Shown here piece by piece: positions 23,194 through 32,065 of a DNA stretch of 37,538 nt. The stretch lies in the IMG/VR virus record IMGVR_UViG_3300031758_006648, positions 1 through 37,538 of that record; one strand, 5' to 3'. Each line of letters begins with the position of its first letter. The first letter of the stretch is position 1. The DNA is from a virus. Under the pieces are notes generated by a model. The model made no database searches. It saw nothing but the letters and a program-made list of their open reading frames with translations, and was not told the DNA's origin. The position numbers were made by a program, and so were the translations under genes.

Positions 23194-24137
23194 TATTTAA
23201 CTAATTGTATTACTGAAATAATAGTTGCCATAAATGTAATCTCCTTATCAACTACTAATGCATCTTTTGATGTTCCTTCCGCTAATGCAATAATAACATT
23301 TGCAGTATTTCCTTTTGCGTAATCATCCAACTTATCATATAGAAACGAATAAACATCAGTAAAATCTGAAATACGATTATCAGCTACTAATTGTCTTATT
23401 ACCATAAACTTATTCCTAACTTCATCTTTTGATTTTAGTATTTCTACTAATTTGATACGAAAATCAGAATCAACTATTGTAGCACTATCAGTTTTCAAAA
23501 CACCATTAACACAAGCTAATTGACAGGTATTAATAATTTTTCTGATATCAGGATAATATCCATCTACAATAGGAACTAAATCAGCCGGATTAAATTGTAT
23601 ATCCTCTTCTTTTAGAATTTTAGCAATTTGAACCGCTACATCTTTCTTTGTTGGGGGTACAATTTGAAATGATTGACATCTACTTTGAATTGGAAGAATG
23701 ATTTTCTCTATGTAATTACACGTCAAAATGAATCTACAATGCTTACTAAATGTTTCCATTAAGTTTCTTAACAACGCCTGTGCATTAGGTGTCATATAAT
23801 CAAACTCATCCAATATAATAATCTTATATGGCTTGAATCCAACTCCACTTGCAAAGTTTTTCACTTTATTACGAACCGTATCAACATTGTTCTCATCAGA
23901 TGCGTTGATAATCATTACATCGGATTCGATATTTTTTACGATTAGTTTAGCGAGTGTTGTCTTACCTGTCCCCGCTTTACCGAAGAAAAGTAAGTGAGGT
24001 ATATCACCACTTTCGATATACCCCTTTACTTTTGCTTTGAGATTTTCATTACCTACATAATCATCTAACTTTGTAGGTCTATATTTCTCAACCCAAAGTG
24101 AGTGAACTTGTTCTTCTTGTTGTTCGAAAAAACTCAT
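23193..24137 (-). CDS. 44: Clamp-loader ATPase subunit (T4 gp44/RFC-like)
   Basis: A 314-residue AAA+ clamp loader. LWVEKYRPTKLDDYVG (14-29) is the RFC box, FGKAGTGKTT (52-61) Walker A, IIILDEFD (106-113) Walker B with DEFD in place of DEAD, TCNY (139-142) sensor 1, and SRC (152-154) the arginine-finger motif. Length matches T4 gp44 (319). With the gp62-like subunit it opens and loads the sliding clamp at primer ends. It lies 18 bp after the clamp gene and is likely transcribed from the clamp promoter. Confidence 0.95.
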   Translation of the reverse strand: MSFFEQQEEQVHSLWVEKYRPTKLDDYVGNENLKAKVKGYIESGDIPHLLFFGKAGTGKTTLAKLIVKNIESDVMIINASDENNVDTVRNKVKNFASGVGFKPYKIIILDEFDYMTPNAQALLRNLMETFSKHCRFILTCNYIEKIILPIQSRCQSFQIVPPTKKDVAVQIAKILKEEDIQFNPADLVPIVDGYYPDIRKIINTCQLACVNGVLKTDSATIVDSDFRIKLVEILKSKDEVRNKFMVIRQLVADNRISDFTDVYSFLYDKLDDYAKGNTANVIIALAEGTSKDALVVDKEITFMATIISVIQLVK

Positions 24138-24155
24138 ACTTTGAATTGTTTAAAA

Positions 24156-24872
24156 TTATGATAATTGAACTTCTACTAGGAAATATGATGAAGTGAATCC
24201 ATCAACAGAGAAATCCACATTTGCTAATCCTTCTTTCGATACTTTTAATGTTGCTTTGTTAGCCTCTTTGTTAGCAGAAAGAATCTCTTTGAAATACTTT
24301 GCGGAGAATGAAATTGGTTTTACTTCTCCATCGAAACTATCATTAACTACCAACTCAACTCTATTAGTGTTGATGTTAGAATAACCAATAACAATTTTCA
24401 ATTTACCTTTTTCCGTCAATACAGTAAAATTATCGATGTCACTCAACGCTGATTTTGCTTTGATAAACTTCTCAATAAAATTACCATCCATATCAATACT
24501 GATACCGAACTCTGGTAATTGTTTTAAATCCGGTACATTTGGAATAACTGCTAAATCCGCTAATTGGTATTGAACGGTTGTAGCATCTGATGTTAGAGAT
24601 AATGAAATCGGCTTTTCATCAACTTTTTTCAAAGTGATGTTTACATCATTTCCTAATACACCTAATAAACTTTTTAATGTGTTTGTATTGTAAACACCGA
24701 CAGTAGAATCTTCGAAATCGAAATCTACCACACTAACTGAACCTAATACAGTCTTATCATCGGAGATAAAACGGGTTGTTAATGTTTTGTTTTCTGCTTT
24801 CCAAGAAACTGATTCAACTAATCCTGCCAAATTATACTTTGAGATAAAACGGCTTAAACGATTTTTGTCCAT
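24156..24872 (-). CDS. 45: DNA polymerase sliding clamp (T4 gp45-like)
   Basis: A 238-residue protein of the size of T4 gp45 (228). The two-domain beta/alpha layout, the start NRLSRFISKYNLAGLVESV, and the conserved hydrophobic strand pattern are those of gp45/PCNA-type clamps; it has no motifs that can be read as catalytic. It would trimerise around DNA, tether the polymerase and, in T4, also link late transcription to replication. Context (polymerase before, clamp loader after) supports the call strongly. A TTGG-N19-TATATTTA promoter lies 34-65 bp upstream of the start. Confidence 0.9.
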   Translation of the reverse strand: MDKNRLSRFISKYNLAGLVESVSWKAENKTLTTRFISDDKTVLGSVSVVDFDFEDSTVGVYNTNTLKSLLGVLGNDVNITLKKVDEKPISLSLTSDATTVQYQLADLAVIPNVPDLKQLPEFGISIDMDGNFIEKFIKAKSALSDIDNFTVLTEKGKLKIVIGYSNINTNRVELVVNDSFDGEVKPISFSAKYFKEILSANKEANKATLKVSKEGLANVDFSVDGFTSSYFLVEVQLS

Positions 24873-24905
24873 AACGATTGTTTTAATTTTTATTTTTTAT
24901 TGTTG

Positions 24906-24937
24906 TAAATATATGTGTTTTATTTCGATTTTCCAAA
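24906..24937 (-). promoter_or_regulatory. Bacteroidota-type promoter for the clamp/clamp-loader operon
   Basis: Minus-strand TTTGG at 24937-24933, a spacer of 19 bp (24932-24914), then TATATTTA at 24913-24906. This matches the Bacteroidota consensus TTTG...TAnnTTTG except for the last base (A for G). The -33 box directly abuts the polymerase stop codon (24938). Transcription would start a few bases after 24906, giving a leader of about 25-30 nt with an A-rich run before the clamp ATG. Confidence 0.75.
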
Positions 24938-27478
24938 TTAAAATGAGAAAAATTTATCAGATTTTGTAATTTTTAACTGTAAATGCCCCCATCCTAATGC
25001 TTTATAAAAATCTTCTAATTTATTCTGCATTTCATGCTCAAAAATCTTATCATAATCAATGTAATTTTTGATGAAAGATTCTACCTCTTCCGGATCATCT
25101 GCTCCCTTAAAAGCTATTGTTTCTAATCCTAATGGGTTTTGTTTAAGATATACCCATTTCATTTTATCACCATTCTTCATAGGTGAGTATTTAAACCCAC
25201 AATTAAAGTGCTTCAACAATTGATTATAAGTCCAAGCAGCTTTAACATGCGCAGGAGTTCCTTTAAGGAATTGGAACATCGCGCCTTTTGCGGGAGTATA
25301 TTTTGAAAGTTCTTTTACCGAACTACTTTTAGCAATGTTATATGGTTTAACTAATGGAAGTGAACCTTTGAAATTAATAATCTTTTCATCCATAGTTTCC
25401 TTTGTTTCACCCTTTAATATATCAATAAGGGTTTGCCTCATAAAATCTTTGAATGATTGAGGAAACGATGAACGAACTACATCTAAACCTTTTACATCTA
25501 ATCTATCTACCGGAACTCCATTTTCTGCAATAATCCATTGTGCATATCTTTTCTTTGCAATCCATAATCCGGCCCTAGCAACGAATTCTTTTTTAATCTG
25601 AAAACGATGTTTATCTTTTGGAACATTTATTAATTTTTCAGATAATATATCATAAAAATTATTGAGATAATCCTGTGTTTCTCCAGCGATACCATCTACT
25701 AATTTAGCAACTTCACTATCTTCCATTTGTTTCCAATTAGGATGCCTATGGTCTAATAATGGAACTGCGGAAAAGAATACTGAATCAGTATCAATATAAA
25801 TGTTGTAATCTGCTTCCTTTGTTCCTAACTCTTTATTGTATTTTATATTAGTCATATCGGCGGTGGATTTAATTACCGTTTGACCAGTAATCGTAACCGC
25901 TTCCGCATTATCAATATCGTAAAAACGAAATGAAGGTAATCCTAATACACCATAAAGTGAGTTAAGAAGAATTTTTTGAACCAATTGTCTTTTCTTATAA
26001 AATGCATATTTTTCTTTATCACCCGCTTCTCCAAATTGCTTTTCTAGCTTTCGGAATTCAACCCTCTTTTGAAACCATTCATCCAATATTGCAGGAATAC
26101 AACCGATTTTATCATTCCTATAAATTACACCATTTGAAGCAATAGAGTATCCACTATCGTTGAGAAACTCTTTGAACTTTTCTTTTGTAATTTGCTTTCC
26201 TTGTATTGAATAAGAATCATCCAATCCCTTTAAGTATCTTTGTATATCCCAATTATCAACCTTACCCATTTTGGTTTCGGGTGATATATTTAAGGTCATA
26301 ATAATAGATGGATAAAGAGATGTTAAATCCAAGTCATATACCCAATCGTATTTACCAACGATAGGGTCTTTCACATACGCACCAATAAACTTTTCATCTT
26401 TTGCACTCTCATCGATTCCACCGGTTTCTCTCATAGAATCAATCATTCTATCTGAATCCTCTTTCTTCATTTTATTAGGTGCTACTAATCCTCTTTGGCG
26501 TAAGAAACATAAGAGTGCTCCCTCTAATGGTCGTGAAGTGAAAAAAACATCTTCATAGGCAACGTGTCCGGCGTGTGCAATACCTCTACACAAATCGATA
26601 AATTGTAGCTTCTTATCCATATCTACAATCAACCTAACATCTTCCAAGTTATATTCGATAAACTTTTCTTTATCTTTTTCAAATAACTCATCCAAGTTTC
26701 CGGTGTATTCAACCTTACCTCTACCTAATTCAATCTTTGCGACCGTATCTAATCGGTAGTTGTCTAATTCAGTATAATTGTATTCTTTATATAGAACTAA
26801 ATAATCTAATGCCGATACTCCACCAATAAACCATTTTTTTCTATAAGGTGAATAGAATACCTCTCTAATCGGAGATAATCTTTTTGCTTGTCTTTCACCC
26901 AAAAGGTTTTTCAGACGATTAAATAGATAGGGAACGTCAAAGAAATCTATATTCCATCCGGTTATAATTGTTGGGGAAATAGATTCGTATATATCTAAAA
27001 ATTTATTCAGCATCTCCTTTTCAGTATCGAATGGAGCCACTAATCTATTTCCGGATTTGGATGGTTGTATTGTTCGATTCTTGTCTAATACTAATACATA
27101 ATAAAAATCTTCAACTGAATCATGAACAGCGATTGATGTAATTTCGTTTTCTGCCTTTTCAGTATCAGGTAGACCAGAATTCATTTCAACCTCAATATCA
27201 AAAGTAAGAACTTTATGCCCTTCGGAGGGTAAATCTGAATTGGTATATAAATCTACCAATACTCTGGTTATTTCAGGAACATCAGATTCAAATAAAGATG
27301 AATCTTCTTTTTCGTATTTAAAAACCTTTGTTAATTTATCTCCATATATGGATGTCCATTCACCGTTTACCGCAGGTTTAAAAGCGTAACGTTGATATGG
27401 CATTGTAAAGTATCCCTTTACATCATCCCATATATGGATAGTATTTGTATTTCTTTGGTAGTATATATTTTGATACAT
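24938..27478 (-). CDS. 43: Family B DNA polymerase (T4 gp43-like)
   Basis: An 846-residue replicative DNA polymerase with 3'-5' exonuclease. Exo I is FDIEVE (Asp94, Glu96), Exo II GWNIDFFD (Asp178), Exo III YNLEDVRL (276-283). Polymerase motif A is YDLDLTSLYPSI (381-392), motif B KILLNSLYGVLG (502-513) and motif C YIDTDSVF (561-568; Asp563, Asp565). All catalytic acids are present. It is a little shorter than T4 gp43 (898) and has no visible intein. The C-terminus ends in KSDKFFSF, where a clamp-binding tail is expected. It has its own promoter in the gap upstream, and precedes the clamp gene. Confidence 0.96.
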   Translation of the reverse strand: MYQNIYYQRNTNTIHIWDDVKGYFTMPYQRYAFKPAVNGEWTSIYGDKLTKVFKYEKEDSSLFESDVPEITRVLVDLYTNSDLPSEGHKVLTFDIEVEMNSGLPDTEKAENEITSIAVHDSVEDFYYVLVLDKNRTIQPSKSGNRLVAPFDTEKEMLNKFLDIYESISPTIITGWNIDFFDVPYLFNRLKNLLGERQAKRLSPIREVFYSPYRKKWFIGGVSALDYLVLYKEYNYTELDNYRLDTVAKIELGRGKVEYTGNLDELFEKDKEKFIEYNLEDVRLIVDMDKKLQFIDLCRGIAHAGHVAYEDVFFTSRPLEGALLCFLRQRGLVAPNKMKKEDSDRMIDSMRETGGIDESAKDEKFIGAYVKDPIVGKYDWVYDLDLTSLYPSIIMTLNISPETKMGKVDNWDIQRYLKGLDDSYSIQGKQITKEKFKEFLNDSGYSIASNGVIYRNDKIGCIPAILDEWFQKRVEFRKLEKQFGEAGDKEKYAFYKKRQLVQKILLNSLYGVLGLPSFRFYDIDNAEAVTITGQTVIKSTADMTNIKYNKELGTKEADYNIYIDTDSVFFSAVPLLDHRHPNWKQMEDSEVAKLVDGIAGETQDYLNNFYDILSEKLINVPKDKHRFQIKKEFVARAGLWIAKKRYAQWIIAENGVPVDRLDVKGLDVVRSSFPQSFKDFMRQTLIDILKGETKETMDEKIINFKGSLPLVKPYNIAKSSSVKELSKYTPAKGAMFQFLKGTPAHVKAAWTYNQLLKHFNCGFKYSPMKNGDKMKWVYLKQNPLGLETIAFKGADDPEEVESFIKNYIDYDKIFEHEMQNKLEDFYKALGWGHLQLKITKSDKFFSF

Positions 27479-27494
27479 CGTAACTTTTAATTAG

Positions 27495-27525
27495 CAAATA
27501 TAATAATAATTTTTGAAATCTCCAA
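27495..27525 (-). promoter_or_regulatory. Bacteroidota-type promoter for the DNA polymerase gene
   Basis: Minus-strand TTGG (27525-27522), 19-bp spacer, TATATTTG (27502-27495): a full TAnnTTTG -7 box with the expected spacing, in the 52-bp gap between thioredoxin and polymerase. The -7 box ends 16 nt before the polymerase ATG, so the leader would be about 10 nt, with no Shine-Dalgarno. Confidence 0.78.
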
Positions 27526-27530
27526 CTGAA

Positions 27531-27791
27531 TTAGAGATTTTCATTAATTGCATTAGTATATGCTAATTTTGATTGAACTCCACTAAATCTACTTACTTCC
27601 ACACCATTTTTTTCAATAACAACAGTCGGAACTGAACGAACTCCGTATTGAGCTGCTAATTCAAAGTTTTCATCAACATCTATATCTTCGAACTTTACAT
27701 TAGAATAACCACTTTTCACTTCTTCAAAAACTGGCTTTAAGGCTTTGCATGGCCCACACCAACTTGCACTAAATTTTTTTACACTAATCAT
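27531..27791 (-). CDS. Thioredoxin
   Basis: An 86-residue thioredoxin-fold protein. The active site WCGPCKALKPVF holds Cys12 and Cys15, and the cis-proline is in VPTVV (about 55-58). It is shorter than E. coli thioredoxin (~108) because the N-terminal strand-helix is missing, as in many phage thioredoxins and glutaredoxin-like proteins. Position right after the ribonucleotide reductase genes suggests it reduces the C-terminal CxxC of the alpha subunit. Confidence 0.9.
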   Translation of the reverse strand: MISVKKFSASWCGPCKALKPVFEEVKSGYSNVKFEDIDVDENFELAAQYGVRSVPTVVIEKNGVEVSRFSGVQSKLAYTNAINENL

Positions 27792-27810
27792 ATTATTTTA
27801 TTTTAATTTA

Positions 27811-29592
27811 TTAACCTTCACAACTTACACACTCTGGATCCATTGCCTTTGCCGCTATATCACCTCTTAATACCGATTCGGTTCTCATATAGTAAAGTGT
27901 TTTAACACCTTGTTTCCATGCTTCCAAATGAACTTGATTAACCCATTTTGGTTCTGCGGTTGCAGGAAATGCTAAATTTAGAGAAACTGCTTGGTCGATG
28001 TATTGTTGTCTCACACCTGCTTGTCTTACTAAATCCAATTGATTAATTTCTTTAAATGTTTTGAATACATCTTTTACTGAACTACATCGATGTGCCCTTT
28101 CATCAATTGATACTTCTTTACACTCAACTAATTTATCACCTGAAAAACACCAATCATCTAAAAAATCCAATCCTTGTACCGAACCTCCATCTGCAAGAAT
28201 TTGATCCCATACTTCTTTATTGTTTTTACCAATCTTACGAAGCACTCTTTCCAATTCAGGATTTTTTCTAATAAATGTTCCTTTTGAAGTTTGTTCGGTG
28301 AATACATTTGCTGCCCACGGCTCAATACCACTACTTACATTACCACTTAATTTTGAGTTTGATACAGTCGGTGCTACTGCTCTTAAATGTGTATTACGGA
28401 ATCCACTCTCTCTACACCAAAGAGGTTCTCCATATTCTGCTGCCAAATCTCTACTTGCACTCTCACTTTCTATTTTCATTTGTGAGAAAATCTTACGAGT
28501 TTCAAATTGGGCTTGTAATCCTTCAAATGGTATTCCCTTTTGTTGTAGGTAAGTATGCCACCCTAATACACCTAATCCTAAGGCTCTGCCTCTTTCTGCT
28601 GAACGAACTGAATTTTCAAAACCTTTCATATTCTTAGCTCTTTGTAAGAACTCCTCCAATACACCATCTAAGAAGATAGTAGATGTATAAACTAAATCAG
28701 TATCTTTCCATTCATCGTACTTTGCTAAGTTTAAGGAACTCAAACAACAAACGAATGAATGTTGCTCATCGGTATGTAATACAATCTCTGAACAAATGTT
28801 AGTCATGTGAACTTTTAAACCATTCTTTTTGTACATTTCAGGATTTGCTTTGTTCACATTTCCTTTGTACATAATGTAAGGTTCTCCAGTTGCTTTTCTT
28901 TTCTGAAGTAATTTACCCCATTTTCTTCTTGCTTCCGGATCTCCTTCTTCTAATTTTTTCATAAACTTATCACTCACTACTACACATTGGTGTAAGTTAA
29001 GTGATTGACGGTTTACATCACCCTTTGGTTCTCTAATCTCTAAAAAATCATCAAAATCTTTATGTTCGATTTTTATGTTCACCGATGCCGCACCTCTACG
29101 AACCGCTCCTTGATTAGTTGCTAAGATGGTAGAATCGTATATTTTTGCAAATGGTACAATACCATCGGATGTTCCATTACCGGTGATTTTAGAACCCGCA
29201 GGTCGTATCATATTGATTCCAATACCAACACCACCACCATGCTTTGCCAACAACATCAACTCTAAATTCTTTGAACCAATCTCATAGATACTATCACCCA
29301 CATCAATACCAAAACATGAAATAGGCAATCCTCTATCAGTACCAGTATTTGATAGTACTGGTGTAGCTAAACACAACCATCCTTTCCAAATGTAATCAAA
29401 AAATTTTGTTGCCAATTGTGGTTTCTCTAATCTTTTGGCTACCGCAGTAGCAACTCTCCAATATGCATCTTTTGGTTTTTCTCCTGCCTGCAAATATGTT
29501 TTAGATATAGTCTTTACATAAATCTCATTATTTCCCCAAGATGGAAAATCAACATCTACCTCCCAACCGAGTTCTTCGCCGTAATTCTTCAT
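27811..29592 (-). CDS. nrdA: Ribonucleoside-diphosphate reductase alpha subunit (class I)
   Basis: A 593-residue catalytic subunit. Active-site residues: Cys93 (SCFG) and Cys283 (CCLSSLNL) as the redox pair, NICSE (265-269) with the thiyl Cys267, YY at 567-568 for radical transfer, and C-terminal ECVSCEG with Cys588/Cys591. The protein starts directly in the ten-stranded barrel domain, so the N-terminal ATP-cone of E. coli/T4 NrdA is absent. Residues ~479-505 are an unusual insertion (see findings). Many residues of the C-terminal part resemble Bacteroidota-type NrdA. It reduces NDPs with the beta subunit and lies 20 bp downstream of it. Confidence 0.95.
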   Translation of the reverse strand: MKNYGEELGWEVDVDFPSWGNNEIYVKTISKTYLQAGEKPKDAYWRVATAVAKRLEKPQLATKFFDYIWKGWLCLATPVLSNTGTDRGLPISCFGIDVGDSIYEIGSKNLELMLLAKHGGGVGIGINMIRPAGSKITGNGTSDGIVPFAKIYDSTILATNQGAVRRGAASVNIKIEHKDFDDFLEIREPKGDVNRQSLNLHQCVVVSDKFMKKLEEGDPEARRKWGKLLQKRKATGEPYIMYKGNVNKANPEMYKKNGLKVHMTNICSEIVLHTDEQHSFVCCLSSLNLAKYDEWKDTDLVYTSTIFLDGVLEEFLQRAKNMKGFENSVRSAERGRALGLGVLGWHTYLQQKGIPFEGLQAQFETRKIFSQMKIESESASRDLAAEYGEPLWCRESGFRNTHLRAVAPTVSNSKLSGNVSSGIEPWAANVFTEQTSKGTFIRKNPELERVLRKIGKNNKEVWDQILADGGSVQGLDFLDDWCFSGDKLVECKEVSIDERAHRCSSVKDVFKTFKEINQLDLVRQAGVRQQYIDQAVSLNLAFPATAEPKWVNQVHLEAWKQGVKTLYYMRTESVLRGDIAAKAMDPECVSCEG

Positions 29593-29612
29593 AAATTTAA
29601 TTCTTAATTTTT

Positions 29613-30626
29613 TTAAAATATATCATCCCAATTTTCACCTTCACCTGCTTTACTATAATCAGTAGGTCTGATAGCAAAGAAATCAGTATGTGTCACACCT
29701 CCTGTTAAATGGTAGAACCAATCTAATTGAGATGCCTTTTTTTCGGTGTATTCAAAATAGCCATCGCCACCTTTAATTGGGTTATATCCTAACTCTCCTA
29801 ATTTTTCATTAATTCTTTTTGTAATGAATTCTTTTAGGTCATCTGCTTTAAGGTTTTCTAAATCACCCATTTCAAAAATCTTATCAATAAATTTGTGTTC
29901 TAAATCTCTAATTATTTCTGCTGCTTTGTAGATATCAACTTTTGCTTCTTCTAACAATTCAGGATACTCACTACACATGTGTCTGAATAATTGACAACCC
30001 ATCTTCGAATGCAGTGATTCATCTCTAACACTCCACTTCATTTGTTGTCCAATTCCTTTTAGTAAGTTTCTCATTTGGAAACTATAAAGAACTGCGAATG
30101 AAGAATATAATGCCACACCTTCTGCAAATGCCGAAAAGATGGCCAATGAACGAGCAACTTCAATTCTTGCTTTTGGATTAGTTTTTAAATCTTCCGGTGT
30201 CCAATCAGCAGTTGTATTAGTCAATAGTTCAAATCTTTCCTTCATCGCTTCATCGTGTAGGAAACCTTCGAAATCATCTAATCCTAATGTTTCATTAAGA
30301 TATGAATATGCTACTGAATGTATTGTTTCTTGCGAACCAAACGCCATTGCCATTTGTCTAATCTCATGCTTTGGAAACCATTTGGTAACCATGCCTGTCC
30401 AATAATCGGATACGGCACATTCGGTTTGAGCAAATCCTAAAAGGATGTTACCAACTAAATGTTTTTCTTCTTTTGTTAAATTTTCATTCCAATCCTTCAC
30501 ATCCATCTGCATAGGGATTTCGGTATGTAACCAAAAAGCCTGCATTTGCTTCAACCAACCTTCGGTATAGTATTCTGGATATTCAAATGGTTTAAATGGA
30601 ATTCTTTCGGTAAATAATTTGCTCAT
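29613..30626 (-). CDS. nrdB: Ribonucleoside-diphosphate reductase beta subunit (class I)
   Basis: A 337-residue radical-generating subunit. The di-iron ligands read as Glu69 (QTECAVSD), Glu100 and His103 (QETIHSVAYS), Glu169 (FAEGVALY), Glu203 and His206 (RDESLHSK). Tyr107, four residues after His103, occupies the radical tyrosine position (Tyr122 in E. coli). The first ligand is Glu instead of the usual Asp. No N-terminal ATP-cone is present, in contrast to some Bacteroidota NrdB proteins. A 96-bp AT-rich gap precedes it. Confidence 0.94.
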   Translation of the reverse strand: MSKLFTERIPFKPFEYPEYYTEGWLKQMQAFWLHTEIPMQMDVKDWNENLTKEEKHLVGNILLGFAQTECAVSDYWTGMVTKWFPKHEIRQMAMAFGSQETIHSVAYSYLNETLGLDDFEGFLHDEAMKERFELLTNTTADWTPEDLKTNPKARIEVARSLAIFSAFAEGVALYSSFAVLYSFQMRNLLKGIGQQMKWSVRDESLHSKMGCQLFRHMCSEYPELLEEAKVDIYKAAEIIRDLEHKFIDKIFEMGDLENLKADDLKEFITKRINEKLGELGYNPIKGGDGYFEYTEKKASQLDWFYHLTGGVTHTDFFAIRPTDYSKAGEGENWDDIF

Positions 30627-30722
30627 CTTTAAAACTTTGTTTTGTTATTAAGGTAAGAATAAATAGGATATATACCGTAAAAAATTTTAGGTTCTTTAGA
30701 AAATTTTTTCATTAATATTTCT

Positions 30723-31781
30723 TTAGTTTTTTTTGTTAAAAATAAAGATAGGTTCGTATTTTATACCCTTCCCAGCAATACTGGATAATGCAAGTTTTAT
30801 TGTTTTTTCTAATACAAATCCTTCTTCTTCCGCTACTCTAATCGTTTCACTTTCTATATCTTTATGTTTAGGAGTATTTGCTATATTTAATAACATTTTA
30901 CCCCCACTTTTTAAGCCAATATGACAATTTGCCATAGTTTGTTTTAAAAATCCATCCACCCATAAATGTGGTGTAGGGTATTTTTTATATGATTGGGTTT
31001 CCTCATCACTATATTTTTCAGTATCGAAATAAGGTGGTGAAGTAAAACACAAATCTAATGAATCTTTTTCTGGTACGAATACTTCCGAACCTAATTGGTG
31101 GAGTATAACATTTTTACCATAAAAATTTAGGTCTTTATTTAATTTACCTAATCCCTCATAAGTTTTACCGCTAGGATCAGTTCCTATATACGTTTTACAA
31201 TTACTCGTTAGGAATCCAATTAATCTACCTCCCCATCCACAACTCATATCCCACACGGTCTCCCCACCATAGTTATTATATATCCATTTAGCAGCCGAAG
31301 GTCTGAAATTACTGACAGTTTGGTTGCCACCATATATTTTGAAATTTTGTCTTAAACGATTTAGGGTAAATTTACCATCACTATGTTTAAGATGCCAATT
31401 CCAAGTCTTTCTAATAATTTCTTTGAACTTACTATCATCATTCCAATAATCAATTGGTTTCATTTTACTATTACCACATTGAACATCTATCCAATGGGGA
31501 AAATAACTCCATGCCAATCCTAAACAATGCATTGTTTGGTCAATATAACCATCTTTAAATAAAGTTGATTCATCAAACTCACTTAAAGATTTCATATCAC
31601 CAATCATATTATCGGTGGTTGAATGGTAGTGAGGAAATCCTTTTTTTCGATGATACTTAAAAATTATATCTAATGCTGATTGAACATCATCTATTTCTTT
31701 TATATTTTGAGTTATTCTTTCATACTCTAAATCTAACTCATCCCATTCTATAAACTTAGCAAAAGTATTATAGTTTATCAT
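30723..31781 (-). CDS. DNA methyltransferase-like protein with TSPPY motif (paralogue 3)
   Basis: A 352-residue relative of the two genes at 18478-20915. It shares NFRPSAAKWIYNNY (158-171), motif I VWDMSCGWGGRLIGF (176-190), GTDPS (200-204) and motif IV FTSPPYFDTEKYS (246-258), but its N-terminal ~150 residues differ and lack the KGTWW block. All core motifs are intact. It likely methylates an amino group in DNA. It overlaps the small conserved gene by 14 nt and ends before the gap upstream of nrdB. Confidence 0.82.
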   Translation of the reverse strand: MINYNTFAKFIEWDELDLEYERITQNIKEIDDVQSALDIIFKYHRKKGFPHYHSTTDNMIGDMKSLSEFDESTLFKDGYIDQTMHCLGLAWSYFPHWIDVQCGNSKMKPIDYWNDDSKFKEIIRKTWNWHLKHSDGKFTLNRLRQNFKIYGGNQTVSNFRPSAAKWIYNNYGGETVWDMSCGWGGRLIGFLTSNCKTYIGTDPSGKTYEGLGKLNKDLNFYGKNVILHQLGSEVFVPEKDSLDLCFTSPPYFDTEKYSDEETQSYKKYPTPHLWVDGFLKQTMANCHIGLKSGGKMLLNIANTPKHKDIESETIRVAEEEGFVLEKTIKLALSSIAGKGIKYEPIFIFNKKN

Positions 31782-32052
31782 TTAACTCATCTTCAAATTT
31801 GCTTATAATAATCGGTGATATGTCTTCCCCATCGTCATTTGTAATTTTTAATCCTATTACATTGTATGAAAGGTATTCAACTGCCAATTCTTCGGAAAGT
31901 TGGTGGTCTTTTATAAGAATATCTACCATTGATTTATAATCATATATAATTTTTTTAGAATCAACATCATATCCTAATATAGCATTATCAAAATAATCTA
32001 ATATAGCCATTCCAGCACATATTTCATCAACTAATCCAATTTTATTTTCCAT
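31768..32052 (-). CDS. Small conserved phage protein
   Basis: A 94-residue protein from the ATG at 32052 (MENKIGLVDEICAGM...); a TTG at 32073 would add seven residues and overlap the methyltransferase, so I prefer the ATG. It contains IIYDYKSMVDILIKD then AVEYLSYNVIG and SPIII. I recognise the YDYxxM...EAxEYLxYNVIG...PIII frame as a small protein common in T4-like and other phages, of unknown function. It separates two methyltransferase genes. Confidence 0.72.
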   Translation of the reverse strand: MENKIGLVDEICAGMAILDYFDNAILGYDVDSKKIIYDYKSMVDILIKDHQLSEELAVEYLSYNVIGLKITNDDGEDISPIIISKFEDELNDKL

Positions 32053-32065
32053 ATTACGTTTGTTA

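Noticed and set aside
24938-27478. Intein in the DNA polymerase
   Set aside because: Motifs A, B and C follow with normal spacing and the total length is below that of T4 gp43.
30627-30722. Promoter or terminator in the gap upstream of nrdB
   Set aside because: The 96-bp gap is AT-rich with a small palindrome (GAAAAAATTTTC), but there is no GC stem with a U-tract and no TTGG-N19-TATATTT pair.
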